A DNA stretch of 64,000 nt from Magnetococcus sp. PR-3 (GCF_036689865.1 NZ_JBAHUQ010000021.1:1-64000); one strand, 5' to 3'. Shown: positions 44,729-54,000, numbered from the stretch's first letter. Made by a program: numbers and translations. The notes: generated by a model not told the origin, from the sequence alone.

Positions 44729-46084
44729 ATGAAAATCCGTACCTTTCAAGCTCAAGACATGCGCGAAGCGCTGAAGATCGTCAAGGAGGAGATGGGTGCC
44801 GACGCCGTGATTCTCTCAACCCGCAGTGTGCGGGAGAAGAGTGCAGGCGGGGCCCCTACCGGTCGAAGCGTCATTGAGGTAAAAGCGTGTCCTGCGGCGG
44901 TGGCTCAAGCGATTGAGGAAGCAAATCCGCCCAGTGAAGAGCCAGCGGCGACCCCAAGTCGTGCCCCTGCGCGGGAGGCTGCACCCAGGCGGGGTGGTTT
45001 CTCAGCAGTGGTGACAGAGGATGCCGCGCCAACACGCAGTCGTCCTTCGGAACGTGCTGCGGCGCGAGAGGCTAAGCCTCAGCCGGTCCCAGAGCGTGAA
45101 GCGCCTGTTCGTAGTCGTGTACCTGAAGCACCACCCCAGCGTGAAGCTGAGGAGGAGGCGCCCCGAGGTCGTGTGGGTAGCCGGGCCAGTATGCGGGCGG
45201 CAGGGGGGGCAAAAAATCTGGCTTCTGATCTTTCCACCATCCGCTCCTCATTGGCAACGCTGGAAGCTCGGGTTTCTGGATTGCCAGGCCCCATGGATAG
45301 TGAGATCCAACAGCTGGATGGCGAGGGGCGTAAGCTCTACTCCTGGCTGATTATGCACGGCACCGAAGAGCCCATTGCCCGTAAGCTGGCGGTAAGCGCA
45401 CGTAATGAGCGGGGTGGCTTTGAGGGATCGCTTAAAAAATATCTGAAATTTAGGGATCCTTTGGAAGGTACCGCGCGGGTCATTGTGCTGGTTGGACCCA
45501 CAGGGGTTGGTAAGACCACAACCCTGGCTAAGATTGCGGCGGATCTTCTGCTAAACCGTCGGCGTTCCGTGGGGATGATTACCCTGGATACGTTCCGGGT
45601 TGGCGCTGTGGCACAGCTCGAGACCTACGCCAAGCTGCTGCAGGTACGTTTGGTGGTGGCCCGTTCACTGTCAGAGGTTAAAGCAGGTATGCATGCGCTT
45701 AACCGCTGTGACTACATTCTTGTGGATACTGTGGGTTCCTCTCCCTACAACCGTCGTCAGGTTAACTCGACGGGATCTTTGTTGCCGGTTATGGGTGAGG
45801 ATCGTGAAACCTTGTTGTGTATGGCGGCTAACGTCAGAGAGACTGAACAACAGGCGGTTTTCCGACGCTTTTCTACCCTCAACCCCACTGGGTTGGTCTT
45901 TACCAAGCTGGATGAGACCGTCACCTTTGGTAATTTGTTGAATGTGGGGTTGCGTGCACGCTTGCCATTAACCATGTATGCCGATGGGCAGCGTGTGCCG
46001 GAAAATCTGGGCTGGTTTACGCCTGAAGTGCTGACTAAGTGGTTTGAGCAGCGTGACGGAGAGCCCGGTGAGGAGATGATTTAA
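44729..46084 (+). CDS. flhF: SRP-family GTPase FlhF
   Basis: 451 residues. Sets flagellar number and pole position with FlhG. N-terminal B domain, then a Pro/Arg/Glu-rich linker (70-160), the NG domain with Walker A GPTGVGKTT near 255, TFRVGAVAQLETYA, and TKLDE near 395. The G3 motif reads VDTVGSS rather than the DTAGR of SRP GTPases. Starts 83 bases after flhA with AAAGGA upstream. Confidence 0.95.
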   Translation: MKIRTFQAQDMREALKIVKEEMGADAVILSTRSVREKSAGGAPTGRSVIEVKACPAAVAQAIEEANPPSEEPAATPSRAPAREAAPRRGGFSAVVTEDAAPTRSRPSERAAAREAKPQPVPEREAPVRSRVPEAPPQREAEEEAPRGRVGSRASMRAAGGAKNLASDLSTIRSSLATLEARVSGLPGPMDSEIQQLDGEGRKLYSWLIMHGTEEPIARKLAVSARNERGGFEGSLKKYLKFRDPLEGTARVIVLVGPTGVGKTTTLAKIAADLLLNRRRSVGMITLDTFRVGAVAQLETYAKLLQVRLVVARSLSEVKAGMHALNRCDYILVDTVGSSPYNRRQVNSTGSLLPVMGEDRETLLCMAANVRETEQQAVFRRFSTLNPTGLVFTKLDETVTFGNLLNVGLRARLPLTMYADGQRVPENLGWFTPEVLTKWFEQRDGEPGEEMI

Positions 46085-46217
46085 GCAGAATGACTGCTGA
46101 TCAACCATTTCGGCATGTTTTGTGAATAGAATATCTGTGATCACTCCACATTAGGTGTGAGTGGGACCATGGATGGGATCCGGGCAACCGGTGCCAAGGT
46201 GTGAAGGCAAAGGGATT

Positions 46218-47201
46218 ATGATCGACGACATGGACAACCAGGCGGCTAGACTGCGCGAGTTGACCGAGCAGGCTCAGAAGCAGCGTGATGCTGAGAGCCG
46301 CGGTGATGCGCCACGACCGTCCCAGCCATTGACCCCGACAGGAGATCGTGCACGCCGTAAGGTTCCTTATACCCTGGCTGTAACCAGTGGTAAGGGCGGT
46401 GTGGGTAAGACCCTTGTGTCGGTTAACTTGGCGGTACAGTTTGCCCAACGCGGCTTGAAGGTGTTGATTATTGATGCCGACCTGGGGCTGGCTAATATTG
46501 ATGTTGTGCTGGGGGTAACCCCTAAATACAACATGGCAGATGTGCTCTCAGGCCATAAAACACTGGATGATGTGGTGGTGGAGGGACCTGCAGGGGTCTT
46601 TATCCTTCCGGCCGCGAGCGGTGTGGCAGAGCTCTCTGATCTCACCGAAGAGCAGCGGGCTTCGTTACTGGATCATCTGGATAATTGGAATGCAGATATC
46701 GATGTGGTGATTGTCGATACCGGGGCTGGTATCTCACCCAACGTACGCTACTTCATTTTATCTGTTGAGAAGATTGTGGTGGTTGCAACGCCTGACCCTG
46801 CTTCCATTACAGATGCGTATGCTTTGATGAAGGTGATGTATAAAAATCATCGCCTGAATAATTTTGAACTGGTGGTTAATCAGGTTAGTGGGGCTAAAGA
46901 GGCCAAGCAGGTCTATAAAGCCATCTCTGATGTCTCCAGTCGTTTTCTTAATATCGGGCTGCAATTTGCCGGGTTTATCCCTAAGGATGATCTGTTGCAA
47001 CGTGCGGTGCGGGAGCAGCAGCTGGTTTCGCTGGCTTATCCTGAAGCAGAGGCTTCAGTTGCCTTTAATCGACTCTCCCAATGGATGGTGGATGCATGGC
47101 AGCGTCAAGAACGGGATAACGAAGGCCGAGCGACCTTTTTCTGGGGGCGGCTGCTCGATGAAGAGGATTCCCCATCAACCTCCGAGCCGGAAAGCTCTTG
47201 A
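46218..47201 (+). CDS. flhG: MinD-like ATPase FlhG (FleN)
   Basis: 327 residues from ATG 46218 (AAAGGG upstream); an earlier in-frame GTG at 46161 is less likely. Limits flagellar number by controlling FlhF. The N-terminal helix MDNQAARLREL contains the D-x-Q-A-x-x-L-R activating motif for FlhF. The deviant Walker A is TSGKGGVGKT near 56-65, and LIIDADLGLANIDVVLG is the switch. A C-terminal amphipathic helix should bind membrane. Confidence 0.95.
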   Translation: MIDDMDNQAARLRELTEQAQKQRDAESRGDAPRPSQPLTPTGDRARRKVPYTLAVTSGKGGVGKTLVSVNLAVQFAQRGLKVLIIDADLGLANIDVVLGVTPKYNMADVLSGHKTLDDVVVEGPAGVFILPAASGVAELSDLTEEQRASLLDHLDNWNADIDVVIVDTGAGISPNVRYFILSVEKIVVVATPDPASITDAYALMKVMYKNHRLNNFELVVNQVSGAKEAKQVYKAISDVSSRFLNIGLQFAGFIPKDDLLQRAVREQQLVSLAYPEAEASVAFNRLSQWMVDAWQRQERDNEGRATFFWGRLLDEEDSPSTSEPESS

Positions 47202-47204
47202 GCC

Positions 47205-47990
47205 ATGTCCATCATGAACATGCATAAACCGGATGTTAGCGAGGCAACCAGCTCAGCTGAGCTGTGGAAAAGCCTGACGCGGGAGGAGATCATCCTCAAA
47301 TACGCACCTTTGGTGCGTTATGTGGCGGGTCGTATCTCCATGAAACTGCCTCAGTCGGTTGATCTGGATGATCTCTACCAAGTAGGGGTGATGGGATTAA
47401 TCGATGCGGTCTCCAAGTTTGATCCCGATCGTGGCATTAAATTCCAGACCTACGCGGAGTTCCGTATTCGAGGCGCCATTCTTGATGAATTGCGGGCCAT
47501 CGATTGGGTGCCGCGTCAGCTGCGACAAAATGCCTCGCAAATTCAGGAAGCCTACAATCAGTTAGAGGCCAAGTTTGGCCGACCTGCTGAGGATGTTGAA
47601 GTCGCAGATCATCTGGGCATCACCATCCAGACGTTTCATGAACAGATTGATCAGGTTCGTGGCATCTCCATTGTCTCCTTCGAAGATATTCGTCCCAATA
47701 GTGATGATGAAGAGTGGGATGTGCTCGAAGTGTTGGCGGATCCATCGGTCCAGGATCCTGTAGAGGCCATTGGATTAATGGAGTTGCGCCATGCTATGGC
47801 TGACGCCATTGACAGTTTGCCTGAAAAAGAGCGTTTAGTGGTGACCCTCTATTACTTTGAGGAGTTAACCATGAATGAGATTGGTGAAGTGCTGGGATTA
47901 ACAGAATCTCGTATTTCACAGTTGCATAGCAAAGCGGCTTTACGCATGCGTGCACGCATTAAGCGGTTTCTTAATCGTCCCAATGGTTGA
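47205..47990 (+). CDS. fliA: Flagellar sigma factor FliA (sigma-28)
   Basis: 261 residues. Sigma-70 region 2 is LDDLYQVGVMGLIDAVSKFD with KFQTYAEFRIRGAI; region 3 and region 4 (GEVLGLTESRISQLHSKAAL) follow, with no region 1. Directs transcription of late flagellar and chemotaxis genes. It begins 3 bases after the flhG stop, the common flhG-fliA arrangement. Confidence 0.95.
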   Translation: MSIMNMHKPDVSEATSSAELWKSLTREEIILKYAPLVRYVAGRISMKLPQSVDLDDLYQVGVMGLIDAVSKFDPDRGIKFQTYAEFRIRGAILDELRAIDWVPRQLRQNASQIQEAYNQLEAKFGRPAEDVEVADHLGITIQTFHEQIDQVRGISIVSFEDIRPNSDDEEWDVLEVLADPSVQDPVEAIGLMELRHAMADAIDSLPEKERLVVTLYYFEELTMNEIGEVLGLTESRISQLHSKAALRMRARIKRFLNRPNG

Positions 47991-48136
47991 ACCCGGTTAA
48001 TGGTGGGTTAAGTGAGTTGGGATGAACAACCACAGCAAAAATCGCAAGGAATGCGATTAGAGATGTGGTGGTATGGGTATCCATGCAGCGTTTAGGTTGA
48101 AAAATCCGGCGTTGCGAGCTTCAGGGATGAACGGCT

Positions 48137-48688
48137 ATGAGCCTTTGGAACCTACTTGTTGTTGTCTGTTTTGCCATCCTGTACATGGGCATGGTATTGA
48201 TATTCAGCCAGCTCAAGCAGCTACGTGGTGATCTGCGGGCGGTAGGCCCGGCGCTGGATGATGAAGATATGGCGCTGGTTGAAACCGAAGTAATGATGGA
48301 AGACCCCGTGCCAGCACCGGTCGGGGTGGATCCTTCCGTGGTTGTTGCAGAAAACCGTGAGCAGACAGAGATTATTCTGGAGGAGCTGGCTGGGGTAGAG
48401 GACCGTATTTTACGTACGGTTGAAGGTTTGCCCGATCAGGTTCAATCTGGTATGGAAGATCTGCAAAAAGAGCTGCGTTATCTAGACCGTGGTATGCCCA
48501 CACAGGTGGAAGCCTCTACGGCGGCACAACCTGCTAGCGCTAAACCGGATGCATACCGTGAGGCCAAGTTGTTGCTCTCCAACGGTGTGGATGAAGAGCG
48601 TGTCATTGAAGAGACAGGATTAACGGTTGAGGAGGTTAGCCTTCTTAAGCGTTTATCAGGTGCCCAAGCCAATCGTGAGGTTGGATAA
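48137..48688 (+). CDS. Membrane-anchored coiled-coil protein in flagellar block
   Basis: 183 residues with one N-terminal membrane helix (5-23), a Glu/Asp-rich coiled-coil middle and a C-terminal helix-turn-helix-like stretch (AKLLLSNGVDEERVIEETGL). This C-terminal pattern resembles the DUF2802/DUF6115 proteins found in flagellar operons, whose role is unknown. The start has a weak ribosome site. Confidence 0.65.
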   Translation: MSLWNLLVVVCFAILYMGMVLIFSQLKQLRGDLRAVGPALDDEDMALVETEVMMEDPVPAPVGVDPSVVVAENREQTEIILEELAGVEDRILRTVEGLPDQVQSGMEDLQKELRYLDRGMPTQVEASTAAQPASAKPDAYREAKLLLSNGVDEERVIEETGLTVEEVSLLKRLSGAQANREVG

Positions 48689-48726
48689 GGTACGCTTAAC
48701 GACACAGACCCGTTTGCGGGATTTGA

Positions 48727-48768
48727 AAAAAAAACGCTACGGCCTGGGGTCGTGGCGTTTTGTCGTTT
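48727..48768 (+). terminator. Terminator after flagellar coiled-coil gene
   Basis: Stem AAAACGCTACG/CGTGGCGTTTT at 48731-48741 and 48751-48761, one mismatch or wobble, with A-run before and T-run after, so it works as an intrinsic terminator in either direction. Forward frames crossing it were not called as genes. Confidence 0.7.
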
Positions 48769-48922
48769 GGGGTCAATCACACCGTTTTCCATGGCTGGCG
48801 ATGTGTACAAGTGTGTGGTTTTACCTGTTAGGTCTGTGGGTAGGGGGTTGTCAGATGATGCATGCCCAGTATGGGGGTGGTTAAATGTATCATCAGGCTG
48901 TGTTTTTGTTTAAGGAGTGATC

Positions 48923-50014
48923 ATGGTCGCACCGGTACAAAGCTTTGTTACCATAACCGGTCCTGCTTCGGGTTCCACTGGTTCAGCCCAGCTTTCATTG
49001 GCGGTGGGTGATACCCTGTCGGGCCGTATCCAGACCATGAATCAAAATGGGCAAGGAACCATCCGTTTAAGTAACGGCTCCACCATGAATTTTCAAGGTA
49101 ACCCAAATGTGCAGGCTGGTGAACGGGTGGCCATGCAGGTGATTAAACTGGAGCCGCAGCCGACCTTTAAAATGGTGAATAGTGAAAGTGCACAAGCGGG
49201 CAAGCTGGCCTTTGAGGGGCAGCAAAGTCTTGCCCGTGGTCCTGAGCTGTTTGCCAAGCTTTTGGAGGGGGCTGGTTTACTTAAAGGGGGAAAAGCTGCG
49301 TTTTTAGTGGGTGGCAGTAAAGGGGGGTTAACACTGGCCAATGGTCAAACCCTTGCCCAGACCCTGCAAAGCAACTTAACCAATGTCTCTTTGCAAAGCT
49401 TGGTTAAAGGGGACCCCGCAACCCTTGCTCGGTTGTTAGAGGGTGGTAGTAAACAGGAGCTGACAGAGGCGATTCGTAATTTACGCCAGGCAGCCGATGG
49501 TATACGTGGAGCCGATGTTCGAATGGATGGCGAGGCGGCGTCGGTCCGAAATGCCTTGGGCCGTGTTGGAGATATGCTGGCCATGCAAGATCTGCTTCCC
49601 CGTACCCCACAAATGGACCCTAACAGCGCCATACTTGGCTATCGTATTTTTTGGTTGGATGAAGGGGGGCTGGGTGAAGCCATCATTCGACGTGAAAAGG
49701 CCAAGCAGGGTGGGGAAGAGGAGGATACAACCTCAGTATTGCTCTCCCTTAATATGACCGAGCTGGGTATGGTTCAGGCCAATATTCAATCTCGTGAAGG
49801 GTATGTTGGGGTCAACCTGCGGGCTGAAGATGAAGCGGCTCTGGCGGCGCTAAGGCGAGAAGTTCGTACGTTACGGCAAAGTATGAATGAGGCCGGATTG
49901 CCGCTTCAGGCATTAGAGTTAGCCAAACTAAGTGCCGCACAAATTAGTGCTGAGCGGGCACACGCGCTTGGGTTGGATCAATCCGGGAATACTGGTTTCC
50001 AGGCGGAAGGGTAG
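48923..50014 (+). CDS. FliK-like flagellar hook-length control protein
   Basis: 363 residues from ATG 48923 with TAAGGAG 6 bases upstream. No signal peptide. A beta-rich N-terminal part (SLAVGDTLSGRIQTMNQNGQ), a Gln/Gly linker, then a C-terminal core LLSLNMTELGMVQANIQ..GVNLRAEDEAALAALRREV that has the Flg_hook/FliK pattern. Such proteins measure hook length and switch export specificity at FlhB. Directly upstream of an FlhB-tail gene, 5 bases apart. Confidence 0.75.
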   Translation: MVAPVQSFVTITGPASGSTGSAQLSLAVGDTLSGRIQTMNQNGQGTIRLSNGSTMNFQGNPNVQAGERVAMQVIKLEPQPTFKMVNSESAQAGKLAFEGQQSLARGPELFAKLLEGAGLLKGGKAAFLVGGSKGGLTLANGQTLAQTLQSNLTNVSLQSLVKGDPATLARLLEGGSKQELTEAIRNLRQAADGIRGADVRMDGEAASVRNALGRVGDMLAMQDLLPRTPQMDPNSAILGYRIFWLDEGGLGEAIIRREKAKQGGEEEDTTSVLLSLNMTELGMVQANIQSREGYVGVNLRAEDEAALAALRREVRTLRQSMNEAGLPLQALELAKLSAAQISAERAHALGLDQSGNTGFQAEG

Positions 50015-50019
50015 GGAAC

Positions 50020-50322
50020 ATGGCCGACGCCAAGGATGGAAATAACCAATTTATGCATAAACGGGCTGTCGCACTCCGCTACCGACAAGGTAAGGACAGC
50101 TCACCACGGGTGACGGCCACGGGGCGTGGTCGACTGGCAGAGACCATTCTTAAGCGTGCCAAAGAGCATGAGGTACCATTGATGGAAGATCCTGACCTGG
50201 TCCACGTGCTGGAAAAAGTACCCATTGGTAATGAAGTTCCGCCACAGCTTTATCAAGCTGTGGCAGAGGTGCTGGCTTATGTCTATCGGGTGAATGGACG
50301 TCTGGGGGGTAAAGCCTCATAA
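50020..50322 (+). CDS. Stand-alone FlhB C-terminal-domain protein
   Basis: 100 residues. The sequence AVALRYRQGKDSSPRVTATG and later VPIGNEVPPQLYQAVAEVLA matches the cytoplasmic C-terminal half of FlhB (YscU/HrcU family). The NPTH autocleavage motif and the membrane part are absent. Similar free-standing proteins accompany FliK-like genes in some bacteria (YlqH-type). Role is probably a competitor or partner in export switching, inferred. Confidence 0.85.
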   Translation: MADAKDGNNQFMHKRAVALRYRQGKDSSPRVTATGRGRLAETILKRAKEHEVPLMEDPDLVHVLEKVPIGNEVPPQLYQAVAEVLAYVYRVNGRLGGKAS

Positions 50323-50366
50323 GTTTGCCCGGTGTGGGGCTGTAAGCGCCTGGGGGCAAACTCGAC

Positions 50367-51101
50367 TTAGGGTAAAAGATTAACCCGGATATAGCGTGTG
50401 ATGGCAGACATTAGGTTGCGGGCTGATTCGGAGATCCCCGGTGGGTTGGGCCAATCTTCGGTCACCATGGGTGGTTTGGGTTGGCTGCCTATGGGCGTTA
50501 ATTTTTTCATAATAGCTCGACCGCTAATCCCATAGTGATAGGCCATGAACAGATCATCTAAATTGGCAAAATAGAACTCTTTGATCATCTCTGCCATATC
50601 CCCAAACGCCAAACACCGTTCATGATGGGGCGTACGCCCACCCTTGCGGTAGGTGGTGTTGTCAACATCATCAAAGGCGATATAGCCCCCCTCTTTAACC
50701 AAGGGGTACCAGGCCTGAAGCAACTTCCACACATGTGCGCGGGTATGCACACTATCCAGATAGAGCACATCAATGCCCTCTTTAAGATAAGGGGCTTGAG
50801 CTGTAATGTGATCAAAATCTCGGTCGTCACTTTGAATAAACTGCCAATGTTCTGAGGTAGCAACATCCGAACAGTCATCAATATCCAAAGAACAGAGGCG
50901 TCCGCTTTGCTCTTCACACGCGGTTAACAGCACACAGGTAGAGACCCCCCCAGCGGTACCACACTCCAATACGGTGGGGTTGTCCTGCGCTTTGACCAAG
51001 TGATAAAGCAGCATGTTATGGTTGGCTTGTTTACCTTCATCTCCAGGGGCGAACTCACGCTCGGCAAACCAGGAAAAATCGTGATTCTTAAAGGTGGCCA
51101 T
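50367..51101 (-). CDS. Class I SAM-dependent methyltransferase
   Basis: 244 residues from ATG 51101 (AAGGA upstream). Motif I is VLECGTAGGVSTCVL, then CSLDIDDCSD and GIDVLYLDSVHTRAHVWKLL followed by GGYIAFDDVD, the pattern of Methyltransf_24-type enzymes acting on glycans or small molecules. Convergent with the FlhB-tail gene. Substrate unknown. Confidence 0.75.
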   Translation of the reverse strand: MATFKNHDFSWFAEREFAPGDEGKQANHNMLLYHLVKAQDNPTVLECGTAGGVSTCVLLTACEEQSGRLCSLDIDDCSDVATSEHWQFIQSDDRDFDHITAQAPYLKEGIDVLYLDSVHTRAHVWKLLQAWYPLVKEGGYIAFDDVDNTTYRKGGRTPHHERCLAFGDMAEMIKEFYFANLDDLFMAYHYGISGRAIMKKLTPIGSQPKPPMVTEDWPNPPGISESARNLMSAITRYIRVNLLP

Positions 51102-51220
51102 TGTTTGTGTCCTTCCATGGAGAGACCTGCCCGTTGCGCCGGGCAATGATTTTTAGATGAGATATTTTGTGCCAGTCACAGAGCCCTGTCAAGCGACCCC
51201 CACACCCATATTAAAATGAT

Positions 51221-51250
51221 AAAAAAAGGGCGGTCCCGAAGGACCGCCCC
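51221..51250 (-). terminator. Terminator for the haem protein gene
   Basis: Stem GGGCGGTCC/GGACCGCCC at 51228-51236 and 51241-51249 with a 4-base loop; the seven A bases at 51221-51227 give a U-run on the minus strand. It lies 27 bases past the hao stop. Confidence 0.85.
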
Positions 51251-51276
51251 GTGTGCGCATAACTGACGGTTCAAAC

Positions 51277-52743
51277 TTACATAGAACCTTTGCCGTAACG
51301 CTTTTCATACTCTTTGTTGATTTTCTTCAGCGCATCTTTGTTCATGCCGTTGAAGTACCAGTCATGACCTGCGATGGGCTTGAAGTGCTTCTCAAGCAGT
51401 TTCTTAGCTTCTTTCTCACCAACAACCTTCTTCAGCTCAGGAATGAACTTGAAGTAGGTGTGCTTAGCCACTTCGTACAGACCGTGCCACCAAGCATAGT
51501 CGGGACCCATCATGGATGCACCATGGCGAGCTACACGACCTTCGTGATGCCAAATTTCCCACCAGATCCACTCGATCTTGTCGTCGAAGGGAGACTTGGT
51601 GATTTTACCAGCTTTTTTCAGATCACCAATGATGGCTTTAACAGGCTTGGCAAACTTCTCGTTGTAGAGCTCAACGAAGTCATCCAGCTGCTTGTAGTGA
51701 CCTTCAACAATGCGCTCACCGTGACAGGCGAAGCAGACTTCCTGCATACGCTCACGACGCTCATCAGACTCGATGACCTCGATGACTTTGCCGCCACGGT
51801 TCTTGACCATGTCGCCAACCTTAGGCAAAGGCTTGCCGTTAGGTACGTCATAGGAGGTGCCGTTGTCCAGACGTACCAAGTTGATACGGTTGGAAACAGG
51901 GGAACGCAGGTTCCAGGAGATACGCTCACCAACATCGTGGGTCTTGGCCAGGCCAGGAACGCCACTCATGTGACAGGTGGAGCAGGTGGGGGCTGCACTG
52001 TAGTCAACGCCAGCTTCCCACTTGTCGGAGCCCATGTTCATCTTGTTGATGTTAGCGCGGAAGAGAATACCGTGCTTGGACTCATTGTATACTTCCAGCT
52101 GCGGATGGTCAGGACCGATGTGGCACTTACCGCAGGTGTCAGGATGACGGGCCTGAGCACGGGAGAAGTTGTGACGACCATGACAGGCGGTGCAGGAACC
52201 GAGGCTGCCATCGGGGTTGATACGGCCAATACCGGTGTTGGGCCAGGTGTCGGTGGTTGGACGCTTTTTGCGGTCCAGTTTAACCACAGAACCGTGGCAC
52301 TGGCGGCAGCCAACGTTCACAGCAGCAGGGCCACCTACAACTTCACCCAGAAGGTTATCTAGGGAGTTGAGGATTTTACCCGCACTGGCGTGGTGAGAGC
52401 GCTGCTGCTCATCCACTTCAGTTTTGTGGCACTGGGCGCAGTCCTTGGGGGTAACCAAAACGGAGATCAGCTGACCTTTGTGCTCAAAGGCATCAACATC
52501 ACTCTTAGCCGCTTTGTGGCAGTCAAGACAGCCGACATGGTTCTGACCATGCTGACTTTCATTCCACTGTGCCCACAGGCCGGGGCTTTCTTTCAAGTGG
52601 CACTCGGCGCACTTGACATTTTCAGGACCACCCCAATCTTTGCCTGGCTGTCCATTCGGTCGTACTGCTTCAGCATTGCTGACCGTGAAGAGCAGTAGCG
52701 CAAATGCTACGACACTCCAAAATCGTCTTAACCCATATTTCAT
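51277..52743 (-). CDS. hao: Octaheme cytochrome c, hydroxylamine oxidoreductase (HAO) family
   Basis: 488 residues from ATG 52743, which has GGGGGAAG 5 bases upstream. A signal peptide ends at NAEAV. Eight CxxCH haem sites are visible (CAECH, CLDCH, CAQCH, CRQCH, CTACH, CGKCH, CSTCH, CFACH), the number and spacing of the HAO family. A region with GPDYAWWHGLYEV precedes a helical tail. HAO-family proteins either oxidise hydroxylamine or, when the cross-linking Tyr is missing (epsilon-HAO), reduce nitrite or hydroxylamine; which one cannot be told here. No cytochrome partner genes are adjacent. It is alone, terminated at 51221. Confidence 0.92.
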   Translation of the reverse strand: MKYGLRRFWSVVAFALLLFTVSNAEAVRPNGQPGKDWGGPENVKCAECHLKESPGLWAQWNESQHGQNHVGCLDCHKAAKSDVDAFEHKGQLISVLVTPKDCAQCHKTEVDEQQRSHHASAGKILNSLDNLLGEVVGGPAAVNVGCRQCHGSVVKLDRKKRPTTDTWPNTGIGRINPDGSLGSCTACHGRHNFSRAQARHPDTCGKCHIGPDHPQLEVYNESKHGILFRANINKMNMGSDKWEAGVDYSAAPTCSTCHMSGVPGLAKTHDVGERISWNLRSPVSNRINLVRLDNGTSYDVPNGKPLPKVGDMVKNRGGKVIEVIESDERRERMQEVCFACHGERIVEGHYKQLDDFVELYNEKFAKPVKAIIGDLKKAGKITKSPFDDKIEWIWWEIWHHEGRVARHGASMMGPDYAWWHGLYEVAKHTYFKFIPELKKVVGEKEAKKLLEKHFKPIAGHDWYFNGMNKDALKKINKEYEKRYGKGSM

Positions 52744-52932
52744 CGTTACTTCCCCCATGGCTTATCTGCCCAAATTTGCCAACCGAACTTTCGGTTGATC
52801 ACCGGTAATACGCCGTAACTTGAGTTAAGACTCAACTTAGCGGCTTTTTTTGTCTTTTAAAATATCGGGGCTCGCGCCCACTCCTATTAAGGAGGGTAGT
52901 CCTTGATTAACAGAGTTGCAAGAGTCTTGGAT

Positions 52933-52946
52933 TTGATCTTGGTCAA
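52933..52946. promoter_or_regulatory. FNR/Dnr-like box upstream of hao
   Basis: TTGATCTTGGTCAA matches TTGAT-N4-GTCAA, an FNR/NNR/Dnr-type site, 190 bases before the hao start. Control by oxygen or nitric oxide would suit a nitrogen-oxide enzyme. Single match, so moderate. Confidence 0.45.
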
Positions 52947-53261
52947 GTCGTCACAGTTTTTTTACAAATAGGGGTATTTTTTTTGTGAATGAAATAGATT
53001 CTCATAAAATCAAACGCTTAAACATATATAAGAGAATATAAATATTAGCAGAAAAATTGATTAGAGCTAGGAAAAGCGCCTTTTTGGCAGGTTAAAAATT
53101 GAGATAAATGGTGATTAACAAGGCGCCATGATGAATCATTAATCATTCGTTTTTAGGGTAAGTAGAGGGTGAATGGTTAGAAAGTGAATAAAAACAAAAA
53201 GTTGTTTTTTTGTGTGAGTAGGGTGTGGGACAAGCTGATAAGTTTTGCATGAGCGCTTAAT

Positions 53262-53280
53262 GAAAATGATTATTATTAGC
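53262..53280. promoter_or_regulatory. Fur-box candidate
   Basis: GAAAATGATTATTATTAGC matches 15 of 19 positions of the Fur consensus GATAATGATAATCATTATC. The next plus-strand frame begins at 53338. A ferric-uptake target cannot be named because no recognised iron gene follows. Confidence 0.5.
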
Positions 53281-54000
53281 TTGTGTGTGGCGGCAATAAA
53301 AAGGCCTGCCTGAGCTGGCAAAAGGGCTGTTTTAGGAATGATTTTACAGATGCATATGTATGGCGGTGACAATATAGGTTGGATTGTCTTTACATGCTTT
53401 GCTGGGGCTTTTCTGCCAGCTGTAAACGGAATTTTTCTATTCGTGAATGGAAAACAATTCTGGTTTGTGCGGCAACGGAGACGTGTTCACCTGTCAAAGA
53501 TCTCTGGTTGTTGCTCTATAGGCAGAGGGGGAGGCGTCTGTTCATTTGGGCTCTAAAGCATAAGATGCCACATTGGGGGGCCTGTAGAACAAGAGAAGGC
53601 TGGCTTGTTTAAGGTGCAGGGGGATGAAAGGATGAAGGGAGGGATGTTTGGTGGTAGTGAAGAGCCGCGGTAATAGAGTGTGCCTTCCCTTTTTTGATCA
53701 GTGAAAAGGGGGCTTTGTCGGTTTCTGTACGATATGGCCTAATCTCTTCTACGGTAGTGGATGCTGATCCGATCAAATCACTATGGCTCTTAAATTGTGA
53801 AGTCTTCACGGGGCTATGTGGGTCTCTGCCCTAAGAAAGCCATTTGCCACGGGAAAAGGTCATCGATACAGGTCTGGGTAAGCTGGGCAGGGAACCTTGG
53901 CCCTCAAAGCCTGTTTGCGCATGGGGTTTCTATACGCAACCCACATGTGGGTTGAGACCTCTGTGCTAGTGGGGCGTGGTTTGGTGAAGCCAGGGGGGAT

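Larger units (their letters stand above)
52750..54000. other. 1.2-kb gene-poor stretch upstream of hao
   Basis: Between hao and map no well-supported gene is found. It contains the FNR-like box, the Fur-box candidate and several short frames: a 72-codon plus-strand frame at 53338-53556 just past the Fur box, an alternative 77-codon frame at 53379-53612 and a 66-codon minus-strand frame at 53609-53809. None shows a known domain. An 18-base perfect palindrome CAACCCACATGTGGGTTG lies at 53937-53954. The A/T-rich middle (52960-53280) may hold promoters for unknown small transcripts. Confidence 0.5.

Noticed and set aside
48627-48884. 85-codon plus-strand frame after the coiled-coil gene
   Set aside because: It overlaps the previous gene and runs through a convincing terminator hairpin.
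51253-52362. 369-codon plus-strand open frame
   Set aside because: Antisense to the HAO gene with eight CxxCH motifs; its Val/Thr-rich composition is that of a reverse-complement shadow.
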